This document shows, piece by piece, positions 10,177 through 19,806 of a DNA stretch of 57,353 bases. Position 1 is the stretch's first letter. Every line of letters begins with the position of its first letter. Source of the DNA: Roseivivax marinus. Lineage in GTDB: Bacteria > Pseudomonadota > Alphaproteobacteria > Rhodobacterales > Rhodobacteraceae. The notes beneath the pieces were generated by a model, which searched no databases, was not told where the DNA came from, and saw only the letters and a program-made list of their open reading frames with translations. Position numbers and translations under genes: made by a program. Location of the stretch: assembly GCF_900109705.1 (NCBI RefSeq), contig NZ_FOAI01000019.1, forward strand, positions 1 to 57,353, read 5' to 3'.

Positions 10177-10215
10177 CCGCCCGGCGCCGAAACCATGGCG
10201 CCGGGCGGCTTTTTT
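10177..10215 (+). terminator. Intrinsic terminator after etfA
   Basis: A perfect 12-bp stem (CCGCCCGGCGCC at 10177-10188 pairing with 10197-10208) with an 8-base loop is followed by six T residues at 10210-10215. It starts 12 bases after the etfA stop. The next gene is on the opposite strand, so this marks the end of the transcript. Confidence 0.93.
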
Positions 10216-10220
10216 CCGGC

Positions 10221-11066
10221 TCAGGCTGCCTGCAGGGCCCGCGCCACCAGCGGGGCCAGAAGTCCGGCGATCTCTTCGTGGGCCACGGCGCCCAGAAGCT
10301 GCCCAGCCGCTCCAGCATCGAAATCCGAGAATGTCATACCGTCGGTCCCCGCCGCGCGGGCCGCGTCGCTGCGGACATAGACGACCGTGTCGTCGGCCAG
10401 CGGCGCCAGTGCGTCGATCATGGCGCGCGTGACGAAGAGCGGCTCGGCGCCAAGCGGCTCGCCCTCGGCGTAGGAAAGCGTCTCGGGCGGCTCGGCCTCG
10501 GCGCACCACAACAACGTCACCGGCGCGGGCAGCAGGGCGATCAGCGCCTTCATTCGCGCCGTCCACGCAGCCTGCAACTCGGCCGTGACCAGCGCGAACC
10601 GCTCCGCGTCCGTGTCGAGAAGCGTGCGCAACAGGCCCCGCGTGAAGGCGTGCTCGCTGAAGTCGATCTCGGGATAGAGCGCGGCCAGAGTGTCGGACGC
10701 TTTCACGAAGCGGTCGTTCCGGCGTGGATGCACGCGATAGAGTCGGTTCGAATTGTTCTGCGCCCCGGTCAGCTCGATCACCACATGCGCGGCGCCGGCC
10801 GCGAGGCCCGGCACGACCGGGTCGCTGACGAAGGCATCCGGGCCCGCGTTGACCACCCCGAAGTTCACGCAGGGCAGACCGGAGGCGCGCTCCACCTGAG
10901 CGACGAACGGGTCCGGCACGAAGCGGCCGTAGGTTTCCGTGCCTCCGAGGAACGCGGCGAAGGCCCCCTCGCAGGACTTGCGCGGCCCGCGGAACGTGAT
11001 CCGCGAGGCGCCGTAGCGGCAGGGATAATACTCCATCCCGCCGCGCTCATGGCTGGCGTACGACAT
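10221..11066 (-). CDS. DUF6473-like protein, 281 aa
   Basis: The protein starts [20 protein letters not shown] and continues with a basic RGPRK segment. The YYPCRYG motif is what I associate with the DUF6473 family of Rhodobacteraceae; this is memory of the family, not a search. An alpha/beta core with GAGPDAF-like turns ([13 protein letters not shown]) and [23 protein letters not shown] resembles an SGNH-hydrolase-like or sulfotransferase-like fold, but no catalytic set can be assigned. It is convergent with etfA and divergent from hbd. Confidence 0.8.
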   Translation of the reverse strand: MSYASHERGGMEYYPCRYGASRITFRGPRKSCEGAFAAFLGGTETYGRFVPDPFVAQVERASGLPCVNFGVVNAGPDAFVSDPVVPGLAAGAAHVVIELTGAQNNSNRLYRVHPRRNDRFVKASDTLAALYPEIDFSEHAFTRGLLRTLLDTDAERFALVTAELQAAWTARMKALIALLPAPVTLLWCAEAEPPETLSYAEGEPLGAEPLFVTRAMIDALAPLADDTVVYVRSDAARAAGTDGMTFSDFDAGAAGQLLGAVAHEEIAGLLAPLVARALQAA

Positions 11067-11227
11067 CTCTCACCCAACATTTCAACTCACCCGAAGGGGA
11101 AGACACCCGATTCGCGTTGACGAAGGGCTAAGGTGAAAAAGCGTCTCGAACTTTCCCGGCCCGCCCTTGTGCCCGCGTTTTGCCCGTGCCTATGCTCTGG
11201 CCTGATCAAAAGGGCATGAGGCAGAAT

Positions 11228-12103
11228 ATGGAGATCAAGAGCGTCGGCGTCGTGGGCGCAGGCCAGATGGGCAACGGCATCGCGCACGTCATGGCGCTGG
11301 CCGGCTTCGACGTCATGCTCAACGACGTGAGCGGGGACGCGCTGGAGAAGGCGCGTGCGATCATCGAGAAGAACCTCGACCGTCAGGTCAGCCGCGAAAA
11401 GATCTCGGCCGAGGAACGCGATTCCGCGCTCGCGCGCATCCGCACCACGATGGAGCTTCCCGACCTCGGCCAGACCGACCTCGTGATCGAGGCCGCGACC
11501 GAACGCGAAGAGGTGAAGCACAAGATCTTCGAAGGCATCGTGCCCCATCTCAAGGAAAACACGATCCTGACGTCGAACACCTCTTCGATCTCGATCACGC
11601 GGCTCGCCTCGCGCACCGACCGCCCCGAGAAGTTCCTGGGCTTCCACTTCATGAACCCGGTTCCGGTGATGAGCCTCGTGGAACTGATCCGCGGCATCGC
11701 CACCGACCAGGAGACCTACGAGGCCTGCCTCGCCGTGGTCGAGAAGCTGGGCAAGACCGCCGCCTCGGCCGAGGACTTCCCGGCGTTCATCGTGAACCGC
11801 ATCCTCGTGCCGATGATCAACGAGGCCTGCTACACGCTGCTCGAAGGCGTCGGCAACGTGCGCTCCATCGACCAGGCGATGAAGCTCGGGGCGAACCACC
11901 CGATGGGCCCGCTTGAACTGGCCGACTTCATCGGCCTCGACACCTGCCTCGCGATCATGAACGTGCTGCACGAGGGGCTCGGCGACACCAAGTATCGGCC
12001 CTGTCCCCTCCTGTCGAAATATGTCGAGGCGGGCTGGCTCGGCCGCAAGACCAAGCGCGGCTTCTACGACTACCGCGGAGACGAGCCGGTCCCGACCCGC
12101 TGA
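11228..12103 (+). CDS. hbd: 3-hydroxybutyryl-CoA dehydrogenase
   Basis: The enzyme interconverts acetoacetyl-CoA and 3-hydroxybutyryl-CoA with NAD(P), feeding beta-oxidation or butyrate-type metabolism. The 291-aa protein has the Rossmann motif GAGQMGNGIAH near residue 10, then TSNTSSISITRLA, and the catalytic His in FHFMNPVPVM. The C-terminal helical domain has KLGANHPMGPLELADFIGLD. An ATG 12 bases upstream is in frame; 11228 was preferred because GAGGC sits 6 bases before it. Its closeness to etfBA fits acyl-CoA metabolism. Confidence 0.95.
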   Translation: MEIKSVGVVGAGQMGNGIAHVMALAGFDVMLNDVSGDALEKARAIIEKNLDRQVSREKISAEERDSALARIRTTMELPDLGQTDLVIEAATEREEVKHKIFEGIVPHLKENTILTSNTSSISITRLASRTDRPEKFLGFHFMNPVPVMSLVELIRGIATDQETYEACLAVVEKLGKTAASAEDFPAFIVNRILVPMINEACYTLLEGVGNVRSIDQAMKLGANHPMGPLELADFIGLDTCLAIMNVLHEGLGDTKYRPCPLLSKYVEAGWLGRKTKRGFYDYRGDEPVPTR

Positions 12104-12215
12104 TCGGCGGCGGATCGCCCGCCGTGGCGGGCCGGCGTTGCGCGGGGCCTGCGGTCTGCGTAGGTGAGGCTCGCCCGCACGAGGCGGGCTGCTTGCGTTC
12201 CGAGAAAGGCCCGCC

Positions 12216-12398
12216 ATGCGCCCCGTTCTGACCGTCCTGCTCCTCGCGGCCGCGCTGCCGCTCTCGGGCTGCCTCGCGATCCGCACGGCCGATACCGCGA
12301 AGGATGCGACCGTCTTCACCACCAAGACCGCGGTGAAGGGCACCGTCGGCGCGGGCAAGCTGGCGACCCGCCCCTTCCGCGAGCGCGACGACGACTGA
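12216..12398 (+). CDS. Small predicted lipoprotein, 60 aa
   Basis: MRPVLTVLLLAAALPLSGCL is a short lipoprotein signal with Cys19 as lipidation site. The mature part of about 40 residues has a repeated Ala/Lys/Thr pattern (ADTAKDATVFTTKTAVKGTV) likely to form an amphipathic helix, ending in RPFRERDDD. It lies between hbd and murJ on the same strand. Function is unknown; such tiny lipoproteins are common in this order. Confidence 0.75.
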   Translation: MRPVLTVLLLAAALPLSGCLAIRTADTAKDATVFTTKTAVKGTVGAGKLATRPFRERDDD

Positions 12399-12504
12399 CG
12401 CGCGCCCGCGCGATTTCGTTTCCTCCCGCCGCGACTTGGGATAAGCCTGCGCGCAACCGGCGTCCGCAGAACGGCGCCCCAAGGCGGGCAGAGGCACCCC
12501 TGAC

Positions 12505-14052
12505 ATGCAACCGATCCGACTGCTGACCGGCGTTCTGACCGTGGGGGTCTGGACCCTCCTGTCCCGTGTTCTGGGGCTCGTGCGCGAGATCGTCATCCTC
12601 GCCCTGATCGGGCCCGGCCCGGTGATGGACGCCTTCGTGGCCGCCTTCCGCCTGCCCAATATGTTCCGCCGCTTCTTCGCCGAGGGGGCGTTCAACGCGG
12701 CCTTCGTACCGATGTTCTCGAAGCGGCTCGAGGCCGACGACGCGCCGCTCGATTTCGGGTCGTCGGCGCTGTCCGGACTGGCCTTCGTGCTGCTGATCAT
12801 CTCGGCGCTCGCGATGATCTTCATGCCGGCACTGGTCTACGCCACCGCCGAGGGCTTCGCCAACGACCCGCGCTTCGCGCTGACGGTCGATTTCGGCCGC
12901 ATCGTCTTTCCCTACATCCTGTTCATCTCGCTGGCGGCGCTGCTGTCGGGCGCGCTAAACGCCGCCGGACGCTTTGCCGCCGCCGCCGCTGCGCCGGTTC
13001 TGCTGAACGTTCTGGTGATCTCGGGCATGGCAATCGCCGCCTGGCTCGGGGGCAACGTGGTGTTGACGCTCGTGTGGCTGATCCCGGTCGCGGGCATCGC
13101 GCAGCTCATCCTCGTCTGGGTGGCGGCCGAACGCGCGGGCCTCAAACTGCGCCCCCGCCGCCCCCGCTGGACGCCCGAGATGAAGAACCTCGTCCGCGTC
13201 GCCGTTCCCGCGGCGCTTGCGGGAGGCGTGATGCAGGTGAACCTGCTCGTGGGCCAGCAAGTCGCGTCGAACTTCGAGAAGGCCGTGGGCTGGCTCTACG
13301 CCGCCGACCGTCTGTACCAGCTTCCTCTGGGCGTTGTCGGCATCGCGGTGGGGATCGTGCTGCTGCCCGACCTGTCGCGCAAGCTCAAGGCAGGCGACGA
13401 CGCCGGCGGCCGGGCGGCCTTCTCGCGCGCGGCGGAGATCTCACTGGCGCTGACCCTGCCCTCGGCGGTGGCGCTCGTGGTGATTCCACTGCCCATCGTC
13501 GCGGTGCTGTTCCAGCGCGGGGCGACCAGCATGGCGGACGCCGCCGCCATCGCGCAGGCTGTGGCGATCTACGGCCTCGGTCTGCCGGCCTTCGTGCTCC
13601 AGAAGGTGCTTCAGCCGCTGTTCTTCGCGCGCGAGGACACGAAGACCCCTTTCCGCTACGCCGTGGTGTCGATGGTGGTGAATGCCGTTCTGGCGATCGG
13701 CCTCGCGCCTGTGCTTGGCTGGCTCGCACCCGCCATAGCGACCACGGTCGCGGGCTGGGCTCTGGTGGCGCTTCTTCTGATCGGCGGCCGCAGGCTTGGA
13801 CCGGTGGCCCGCGTGGATGATCGCTTTCGCAAGCGGGCATGGCGTATCGCCGCGGCGTCGGTCATTCTCGGGGCGGTGCTTTGGGGAACGATGTTCGCCC
13901 TCGAGCCTTTACTCAATGCGGGCGGCATGCGTTACGTCGCGCTTATTCTGCTGATCGCAATCGGAGCCGCCGTCTATGGCCTTGTCGGACACGCAATCGG
14001 AGCCTTCCGCCTCGGAGACTTCCGCGAGGCCGTCTCGCGGCGGCGCCGCTGA
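12505..14052 (+). CDS. murJ: Lipid II flippase MurJ
   Basis: MurJ moves lipid II across the inner membrane for peptidoglycan synthesis. The 515-aa protein has about 14 hydrophobic segments and the diagnostic N-terminus TLLSRVLGLVREIVILALIG, followed by DAFVAAFRLPNMFRRFFAEGAFNAAFVPMFS in consecutive segments. Charged residues in TM1 and TM2 (Arg in SRVLG, Arg in FRLPN) are conserved for transport. The ATG at 12505 fits the family N-terminus. The phospholipase-D-like gene follows. Confidence 0.95.
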   Translation: MQPIRLLTGVLTVGVWTLLSRVLGLVREIVILALIGPGPVMDAFVAAFRLPNMFRRFFAEGAFNAAFVPMFSKRLEADDAPLDFGSSALSGLAFVLLIISALAMIFMPALVYATAEGFANDPRFALTVDFGRIVFPYILFISLAALLSGALNAAGRFAAAAAAPVLLNVLVISGMAIAAWLGGNVVLTLVWLIPVAGIAQLILVWVAAERAGLKLRPRRPRWTPEMKNLVRVAVPAALAGGVMQVNLLVGQQVASNFEKAVGWLYAADRLYQLPLGVVGIAVGIVLLPDLSRKLKAGDDAGGRAAFSRAAEISLALTLPSAVALVVIPLPIVAVLFQRGATSMADAAAIAQAVAIYGLGLPAFVLQKVLQPLFFAREDTKTPFRYAVVSMVVNAVLAIGLAPVLGWLAPAIATTVAGWALVALLLIGGRRLGPVARVDDRFRKRAWRIAAASVILGAVLWGTMFALEPLLNAGGMRYVALILLIAIGAAVYGLVGHAIGAFRLGDFREAVSRRRR

Positions 14053-14071
14053 GGACGCCAAGCTTCGATCC

Positions 14072-15544
14072 ATGATCACGGCCGCGGAGGTCTATCCGCA
14101 GCTGGAAGAGCTTGTCGCCGGGGCCGAGGACGAGGTTCTTCTGTCCTACCGCGTGTTCGAGCCCTCGACCCGGCTGCGGTCCGAGAGCGTGCGAGCCCAC
14201 GGTCTGGAGACCTGGCTCGACCTCCTGGATTGGGTGACCAACCGCGGCGTGCGGCTGCGTCTCGCGATCACCGATTTCGACCCGCTCTTCGCCTCGGACC
14301 TGCACCGGCTGTCGTGGACCTCGGCCAGCAAGTTCGCCGACCACGTTTCGGGCGACGTGCAGATCCTGCTCGCGCCGCACGGGCAGGAGGTCGGCTGGAT
14401 CTGGCGCCGCGCGCTCGTGTTCAAGATCGCCGAAAAGCTCAAATCGCTGAAATCCTCGCCCGAGGACCGCCTGACGCCGGTGCAACGCAAGCTCCTGAAG
14501 GCGCGCCCCTTCCTGCGGCCGGTCACGCTGCACCAGAAGGTCGCCGTGGTGGACGGGACGCGCACCATCGTCGGCGGCCTCGACGTGAACGAGCGCCGCT
14601 GGGACGACAACGACCACGACCGCCCCGCCGAGGAAACCTGGCACGACGTCAGCCTCTATGCCGAGGGCGAGATCGCTGCAGCCGCGCGCGCCCATTTCGC
14701 GGACACCTGGAACCAGGCCCTGGAAGACGATGCCTCGTCGCTCGCCGACCCGGCCCGCCCGATGCCGACGCCCGACCGTCCGCAGGGGCAGTCGGACCTG
14801 CGCTTCGTCCGGACCATGTCCAAACCGCGTCACGGCCCCCTCAGCTTCGGGCCGAAGCCCTACCTGACCGAGCACGAGGAGGTCACCCTCAAGGCCATCG
14901 GCGAGGCGGAGCACATGATCCACCTCGAGACGCAATTCCTGCGCCACCGTCCCATCTCGGATGCCCTCTGCGAGGCGGCGGAACGGTCGAAGGATCTGCA
15001 ACTGGTGCTTCTGCTGCCGCCCGAGCCCGAGCGCATCCTCTTCGGCGGTGCCGACAGCTTCGACGCGCGCCACGCCCACGCGCTGCAGACGCTGGCGCTC
15101 GGCGACATCGTGAAGGCATACGGCGAACGCGCGGCGCTTCTGTCGCCGGGTCAGACCCGCTCTGCGCGCGAGGGGTTCTCCCGCGCGCTCGGTGGCGCCG
15201 GGCCGATCTACGTCCATGCCAAGGTGACGCTGATCGACGACCGCTTCGGACTGGTGGGGTCGGCAAACCTCAACGGCCGGTCCATGCGCTGGGACACCGA
15301 GGCGTCGATCCTCTTCCGCGACCATGAGCGGGTGCACGACCTGCGGATGCGCCTCGCGCGCAAGTGGCTGTCCTCGCACATCGAGGACGGCAGCCCGGAT
15401 CGCGCCCTGACGTGGGCCGAGGCGGCCCGCGCGAACGCCCGCCTCGATCCCGAGGACCGGATCGGCTTCCTCATGCCCTACCCGCTTGGCCGCGCGCGCC
15501 GTTTCTCGCGGCACCTGCCGTTGCTGCCGGACGAAATGTTCTGA
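14072..15544 (+). CDS. Phospholipase D-like protein with two HKD motifs
   Basis: Two HxKxxxxD motifs identify a PLD-superfamily phosphodiesterase: HQKVAVVD at residues 154-161 and HAKVTLID at 382-389, each followed by the usual Gly-rich or GSANLNGRS strand. The protein is about 490 aa, the range of cardiolipin-synthase-like PLD proteins, but it has no clear N-terminal membrane segments, so a soluble or peripheral phospholipase is more likely than Cls. The start is uncertain: 14072 avoids overlap with murJ, while an in-frame ATG at 13976 would overlap murJ by 77 bases. Confidence 0.88.
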   Translation: MITAAEVYPQLEELVAGAEDEVLLSYRVFEPSTRLRSESVRAHGLETWLDLLDWVTNRGVRLRLAITDFDPLFASDLHRLSWTSASKFADHVSGDVQILLAPHGQEVGWIWRRALVFKIAEKLKSLKSSPEDRLTPVQRKLLKARPFLRPVTLHQKVAVVDGTRTIVGGLDVNERRWDDNDHDRPAEETWHDVSLYAEGEIAAAARAHFADTWNQALEDDASSLADPARPMPTPDRPQGQSDLRFVRTMSKPRHGPLSFGPKPYLTEHEEVTLKAIGEAEHMIHLETQFLRHRPISDALCEAAERSKDLQLVLLLPPEPERILFGGADSFDARHAHALQTLALGDIVKAYGERAALLSPGQTRSAREGFSRALGGAGPIYVHAKVTLIDDRFGLVGSANLNGRSMRWDTEASILFRDHERVHDLRMRLARKWLSSHIEDGSPDRALTWAEAARANARLDPEDRIGFLMPYPLGRARRFSRHLPLLPDEMF

Positions 15545-15551
15545 CAGCGCC

Positions 15552-16229
15552 CTAGCGGCGGATGCGCGCCAGAAGCCGCGTGGCGCCGCCGGGCACCAGC
15601 AGCATGGTTAGCGCGAAGCCGCAGGCAAAGCCCGCGATCTCGGCGATCCACCACGGGCCGACCCCGAAGAACAGACCGAAGACCAGCTGCAGCCCCATCA
15701 GGATTCCGATCAGGCTGAAGGCGCGCAACTGGCCCTCGCCCGTCTGGCCGAGCCGGACATAGAGCAGGTAGGTGAACGCGCCGATCAGGCCGTAGACCGG
15801 CGGGAAGCCTCCGTAGAGCGGCTGTCCCGAGACCGCGCCGAACACCACCGCGCCGCCCGCAGCCGACCCGAAGAAGATCGCCAGCGTCTTCGCCTGCCCG
15901 AGCGTCTCGGCCACCATCTTGCCCAGCGCCAGCAGCATGACGCAGGCAAAGAGCGTCTGGCTGAACGCGCCGTTGATGAACGGGTAGGTCACAATCCGGA
16001 CCACATGCTCGGGCGGGTATTGCCCGGTGCGGGTCATCCAGCCGACGATCTCGCCCGAAAAGGCGAAGCGCTCGATCAGCTGCACCCGCCAGCCGATGGC
16101 CTGCGGCCCACCGACGAGGCCCCGCGCCCCCAGCGACACCGCCGCCTCGACCAGCGCCATGACCCCGAAGAGGCCGAGGACCACGGGCGGGACCGGGTTG
16201 ACCGGGCTGGCATTGTGGGGGTGCTGCAT
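15552..16229 (-). CDS. Rhomboid-fold membrane protein lacking catalytic Ser and His
   Basis: The 225-aa protein has about six membrane segments and an overall rhomboid layout. At the place of the GxSG active-site motif it reads YGLIG (residues 146-150), with Ile149 where the Ser should be. The TM6 His of the HxxGxxxG motif is replaced by Glu197 (EIAGFACG). It is therefore predicted to be a proteolytically inactive pseudo-rhomboid. It converges on the PLD-like gene and is divergent from the ABC1 kinase gene. Confidence 0.8.
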   Translation of the reverse strand: MQHPHNASPVNPVPPVVLGLFGVMALVEAAVSLGARGLVGGPQAIGWRVQLIERFAFSGEIVGWMTRTGQYPPEHVVRIVTYPFINGAFSQTLFACVMLLALGKMVAETLGQAKTLAIFFGSAAGGAVVFGAVSGQPLYGGFPPVYGLIGAFTYLLYVRLGQTGEGQLRAFSLIGILMGLQLVFGLFFGVGPWWIAEIAGFACGFALTMLLVPGGATRLLARIRR

Positions 16230-16347
16230 GGCGGGGCTCCCGTGACGCTTTGCCCCGGCCTAGAGCAGCCCGGCGGCGATGGCCAGACGGCGGCAGCGGC
16301 TTACCTCTCGGCTGCGCGCGATGGCGCGCCACCCGAGGACCCCGCCG

Positions 16348-17676
16348 ATGACCGATGACCGCGATCGCTACCTCTCACGTCCGCTGCCGGTGCCGTCCCG
16401 ACGGCTCGGCCGCATGGCGCGGCTGGGCGGGCTGACCGGTGGCGTCGTGGGCCGCGCCGCATGGGCCGGTGCGCGCGAGATGGCAGGCGGCCGGCGCCCC
16501 GACCTGCGCGGTCTCATGCTGACCCCGGCAAACGCCACCCGTGTCGCGTCCGAGCTTGCGCGGATGCGCGGGGCCGCGATGAAACTCGGACAGCTCGTGT
16601 CGATGGAGGCGGGCGAGTATCTCTCGCCCGAGTTGGCCGAAATCCTCGCCACCCTGCGCTCCGAGGCGCACGCCATGCCGGGGCCGCAGCTCAAGCGCGT
16701 GCTGGCCGAGAACTGGGGCGACGACTTCCTGACCCGGCTCGCCAAGTTCGACGTCCGCCCGATCGCGGCGGCCTCCATCGGGCAGGTGCACCGTGCCGTG
16801 ACCCGCGACGACCGGACGCTGGCGGTGAAGGTGCAGTATCCCGGCATCCGCGACAGCATCGACAGCGACATCGCCAATCTCGGCGCGCTCATGCGCTGGT
16901 TGGGCATGGTGCCGAAGGGGCTCGACCTCGCGCCGCTTCTGGAGGATGCCCGCGTGCAGTTGCACGAGGAGGCCGACTACCGGCGCGAGGCCGGGCAGAT
17001 GACGCGCTTCGCCGACCTTCTGGAGAACGATCCGGATTTCGTCGTGCCGCGGCCGCATGCGGATTTCACCAGCCGCGACGTACTGGCGATGGACTTCCTG
17101 CCCGGCGTGCCGGTCGAAACCCTCACCACCGCCCCGCAAGAGGCGCGCGACGGGGTGGCCCGGAGGCTGATCGCGCTGCTTCTGCGCGAGCTTTTCGAGT
17201 TCCGGCTGATCCAGACAGACCCGAACTTCGCCAACTACCGCTACGACCCGGAGACCGGGCGCATTTCCTTGCTGGATTTCGGCGCCACGCGCACCTTCCC
17301 CGCACCTCTCGTGGCCGATTTCCGCGACCTGCTGCGCGCCGGGCTCGCGGGCGACCGGGACGCCATGCGGGCAACGGCCACGCGCATCGGCTACCTCTCG
17401 GACGATTTGCCGCCGCCGCGTCTCGCCACGCTTCTGGACATGATGGAGATGTGCTTTGCGCCGCTCGGGCAGGATGCGCCGTTCGACTTCGCCGCATCGG
17501 ATCTGCCCGCAAGGCTGACCGAACAGGCCATCGCCTTCGGCCGAGAGCGGGACATCGCCCCCGTGCCGCCCACCGACGCGCTGTTCCTGCAACGCAAGGT
17601 GGCGGGGCTCTACCTGCTTGCGGCCCGGCTGGGCGCGCGTGTGGCGTTGCGCCCCTTGGTCACGCCCTACGCCTGA
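16348..17676 (+). CDS. ABC1/UbiB-family atypical kinase
   Basis: ABC1/ADCK/UbiB proteins are atypical kinases or ATPases linked to ubiquinone and lipid metabolism. This 442-aa member shows the family's KxGQ motif (MKLGQLVSMEAGEYL), the Ala-rich loop AAASIGQVHRA, the ATP-binding Lys in VKVQYPGI, EADYRREA, and the catalytic/metal motifs DPNFANYR and LLDFGATR. The start at 16348 follows GAGGAC; an upstream in-frame start would add 23 low-complexity residues. There is no neighbouring ubi gene, so a role in ubiquinone synthesis is not shown. Confidence 0.92.
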   Translation: MTDDRDRYLSRPLPVPSRRLGRMARLGGLTGGVVGRAAWAGAREMAGGRRPDLRGLMLTPANATRVASELARMRGAAMKLGQLVSMEAGEYLSPELAEILATLRSEAHAMPGPQLKRVLAENWGDDFLTRLAKFDVRPIAAASIGQVHRAVTRDDRTLAVKVQYPGIRDSIDSDIANLGALMRWLGMVPKGLDLAPLLEDARVQLHEEADYRREAGQMTRFADLLENDPDFVVPRPHADFTSRDVLAMDFLPGVPVETLTTAPQEARDGVARRLIALLLRELFEFRLIQTDPNFANYRYDPETGRISLLDFGATRTFPAPLVADFRDLLRAGLAGDRDAMRATATRIGYLSDDLPPPRLATLLDMMEMCFAPLGQDAPFDFAASDLPARLTEQAIAFGRERDIAPVPPTDALFLQRKVAGLYLLAARLGARVALRPLVTPYA

Positions 17677-17782
17677 TCTGCGCAAAATTGCACATATCCA
17701 GTCCCGCCATGCCCGTATCGCGCGCGGCAGCACGGGTCTAAATCGGGGTCAACGCCAACACAGGTTCAAGGAGGGTCCCACG

Positions 17783-18283
17783 ATGACCACCGAAGCCCCG
17801 GCCGGCATGCGCATCGGCCACGTTCACCTCAAGGTCTCCGACCTCGACCGCTCGATCGACTTCTACCAGCGTGTGCTCGGCCTCAAGCTGATGCAGAGAT
17901 ATGGCCCGAGCGCCGCGTTCCTGTCGGCGGGCGGCTACCACCACCACCTCGGCCTGAACACCTGGGACAGCAAGGGCGCCGGCCCCGCCCCGCGCGGCTA
18001 TCCGGGCCTCTTCCACACCGCGTTCCTGTTCCCCGACCGCAAGACGCTGGGCGAGGCCCTGGCCCGCGCCATCGCGGCAGGCGTCGAGATCTCGGGCGCG
18101 GCGGATCACGGCGTGTCCGAGGCCGTCTACTTCGACGATCCCGACGGCAACGGCGTCGAGATCTACCGCGACCGCCCCGAGGCCGACTGGCCACGCGACG
18201 AGAACGGCGACCTGGCGCTCTACAACCGCCCGCTCGACCTGGAGGCGCTGCTCGCGGACGCCGGCGTCACGCTGCCGGCCTGA
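17783..18283 (+). CDS. VOC (glyoxalase/dioxygenase) family protein, 166 aa
   Basis: A single vicinal-oxygen-chelate module pair: RIGHVHLKVSDLDRSIDFYQRVLGL supplies the first metal His, HHHLGLNTW the second region, and YFDDPDGNGVEIYRDRP the final Glu ligand. The pattern resembles the N-terminal half of CatE-type catechol 2,3-dioxygenases more than glyoxalase I. Substrate is unknown. The start at 17783 is set by a perfect AAGGAGG Shine-Dalgarno at 17768-17774. It is followed by the aminotransferase gene. Confidence 0.9.
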   Translation: MTTEAPAGMRIGHVHLKVSDLDRSIDFYQRVLGLKLMQRYGPSAAFLSAGGYHHHLGLNTWDSKGAGPAPRGYPGLFHTAFLFPDRKTLGEALARAIAAGVEISGAADHGVSEAVYFDDPDGNGVEIYRDRPEADWPRDENGDLALYNRPLDLEALLADAGVTLPA

Positions 18284-18344
18284 TCGGGTGGACCTTCCGG
18301 CGCGGCGGGCATAGCGTCCGCCGCGCACGACCAAGGAGGGCCCG

Positions 18345-19217
18345 ATGGCGACCGGCCGCAACATCCGCACCTATTTCGACGGCACCTGGCACGACGGCGA
18401 CGTGGCGGTGATGCGCGCGGCCGACCACGGCGCGTGGCTGGGCTCCACCGTGTTCGACGGAGCCCGCTACGTGGACGGCATGGCGCCGGATCTCGACCTG
18501 CACTGCGCCCGGACCAACCGCTCGGCCCGCGCGCTGATGATCGAGCCCACCAGGACCGACGCCGAGATCCTCGAGATCGCACGCGAGGGCCTGTCGCAGA
18601 TGCCCGCCGACGCGCCGGTCTACATCCGGCCGATGTACTGGTCGCTGAACTCGGAACCCTCGGCGATCATGCCCAAGATCGGCCCCGACCAGACCGGCTT
18701 CGCTTTTTGCCTCGAGGAATTCCCGATGCTGCCCGCCGATCACGCGGTGCGGCTGGGACGGACTTCGTTCCGCCGACCGGTGCTCGAGGACAACGTGGTG
18801 AACGCCAAGGCCGGCTGCCTCTATCCGAACAACGCCCGGATGCTGGCCGAGGTCGGCCGCCGCGGGTTCGAGAATGCGCTGGTGGCGGATGCCATGGGAA
18901 ACGTGGCCGAGACGGCGACGTCGAACGTCTTCATGGTTCGCGACGGCGTGGTCTTCACTCCGATTCCGAACGGCACCTTCCTCGCCGGGATCACCCGCGC
19001 GCGCCATATCGAGAACCTGCGCGCAGACGGCGTCGAGGTGGTCGAGACGGTCCTGAGCTTTGCCGACTTCGAGGCCGCGGACGAGGTGTTCCTGACCGGC
19101 AACCTCAACAAGGTCACGCCGGTCTCGGCCTTCGAGGACACGACCTACGAGATCGGTCCGATGACCCGGCGGGCCCGCGACATCTACTGGGACTGGGCGG
19201 CGTCCAACCCGTTCTGA
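18345..19217 (+). CDS. ilvE: Class IV aminotransferase, branched-chain type
   Basis: A fold-type IV PLP enzyme, probably transferring amino groups between branched-chain amino acids and 2-oxoglutarate. The 290-aa protein has ADHGAWLGSTVFDGARYVDG near the start, the PLP Lys in NVVNAKAGCLYPNN (about residue 154), and EVFLTGNLNKVTPVS. The segment VFTPIPNGTFLAGITRARHI binds the cofactor phosphate. It is shorter than E. coli IlvE, as usual for this alphaproteobacterial subgroup; D-amino-acid or aminodeoxychorismate activity cannot be excluded. AAGGAGG precedes the ATG. Confidence 0.87.
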   Translation: MATGRNIRTYFDGTWHDGDVAVMRAADHGAWLGSTVFDGARYVDGMAPDLDLHCARTNRSARALMIEPTRTDAEILEIAREGLSQMPADAPVYIRPMYWSLNSEPSAIMPKIGPDQTGFAFCLEEFPMLPADHAVRLGRTSFRRPVLEDNVVNAKAGCLYPNNARMLAEVGRRGFENALVADAMGNVAETATSNVFMVRDGVVFTPIPNGTFLAGITRARHIENLRADGVEVVETVLSFADFEAADEVFLTGNLNKVTPVSAFEDTTYEIGPMTRRARDIYWDWAASNPF

Positions 19218-19287
19218 TCGCAGGGCCGGGCGGCTTGCGCGGCCCCGGCCGCACTGCCATGATCGACCGGCAGGAAGGACCCAGCCC

Positions 19288-19740
19288 ATGCGCAAGTTCC
19301 TCGTCGTGCTCGACGACAGCCGCGAATGTCTCAACGCCATGCGCTTCGCCGCCATGCGTGCGGCCAAGACCGGTGGCGGTGTGGCGATCCTGTCGGTGAT
19401 CCCCCCCGACGAGTTCAACCACTGGATCGGCGTGGGCGACATCATGCGCGAAGAGGCCCGCGAGCGCATCCAGGCGCACTTCGAGGTCTTCGCCAAATGG
19501 ATGCGCGACCGCCAGAAGGTCGACCCCGAGCTGGTGATCCGCGAGGGCGATCCGGTCACGCAGATCGTGGCTCAGGTGGGTGACGACCCCGATATAGGCG
19601 TTCTGGTACTCGGCGCCGGCACCGACGGCGGACCGGGTCCGCTGGTGACGCAGCTGACCCGGAACTCCGGCAGCCTGCCGATCCCGATCACCATCGTGCC
19701 GGGCGATCTGTCCAAGGAACGCCTCGAGGCGATCACCTGA
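19288..19740 (+). CDS. Universal stress protein (UspA family), 150 aa
   Basis: The fold begins MRKFLVVLDDSRECLNAMRFAAMRAAK and has the beta-strand DIGVLVLGAGTDG, then PLVTQLTRNSGSLPIPITIVPG. The ATP-binding Gly-x2-Gly-x9-Gly(S/T) motif appears only loosely, so nucleotide binding is uncertain. Such proteins are small cytosolic regulators of stress survival. It is a stand-alone gene with GGAAGGA upstream of the ATG. Confidence 0.88.
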   Translation: MRKFLVVLDDSRECLNAMRFAAMRAAKTGGGVAILSVIPPDEFNHWIGVGDIMREEARERIQAHFEVFAKWMRDRQKVDPELVIREGDPVTQIVAQVGDDPDIGVLVLGAGTDGGPGPLVTQLTRNSGSLPIPITIVPGDLSKERLEAIT

Positions 19741-19806
19741 GACGCGACCGGCGTGGCCGCGCGTGATAGGCTCGCGGCGATTTTCCATCACCTGGACATT
19801 GCCGCC

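Noticed and set aside
12160-12200. GCCCGC/GCGGGC hairpin after hbd as a terminator
   Set aside because: The stem is short with a 5-base loop and no T tract follows.
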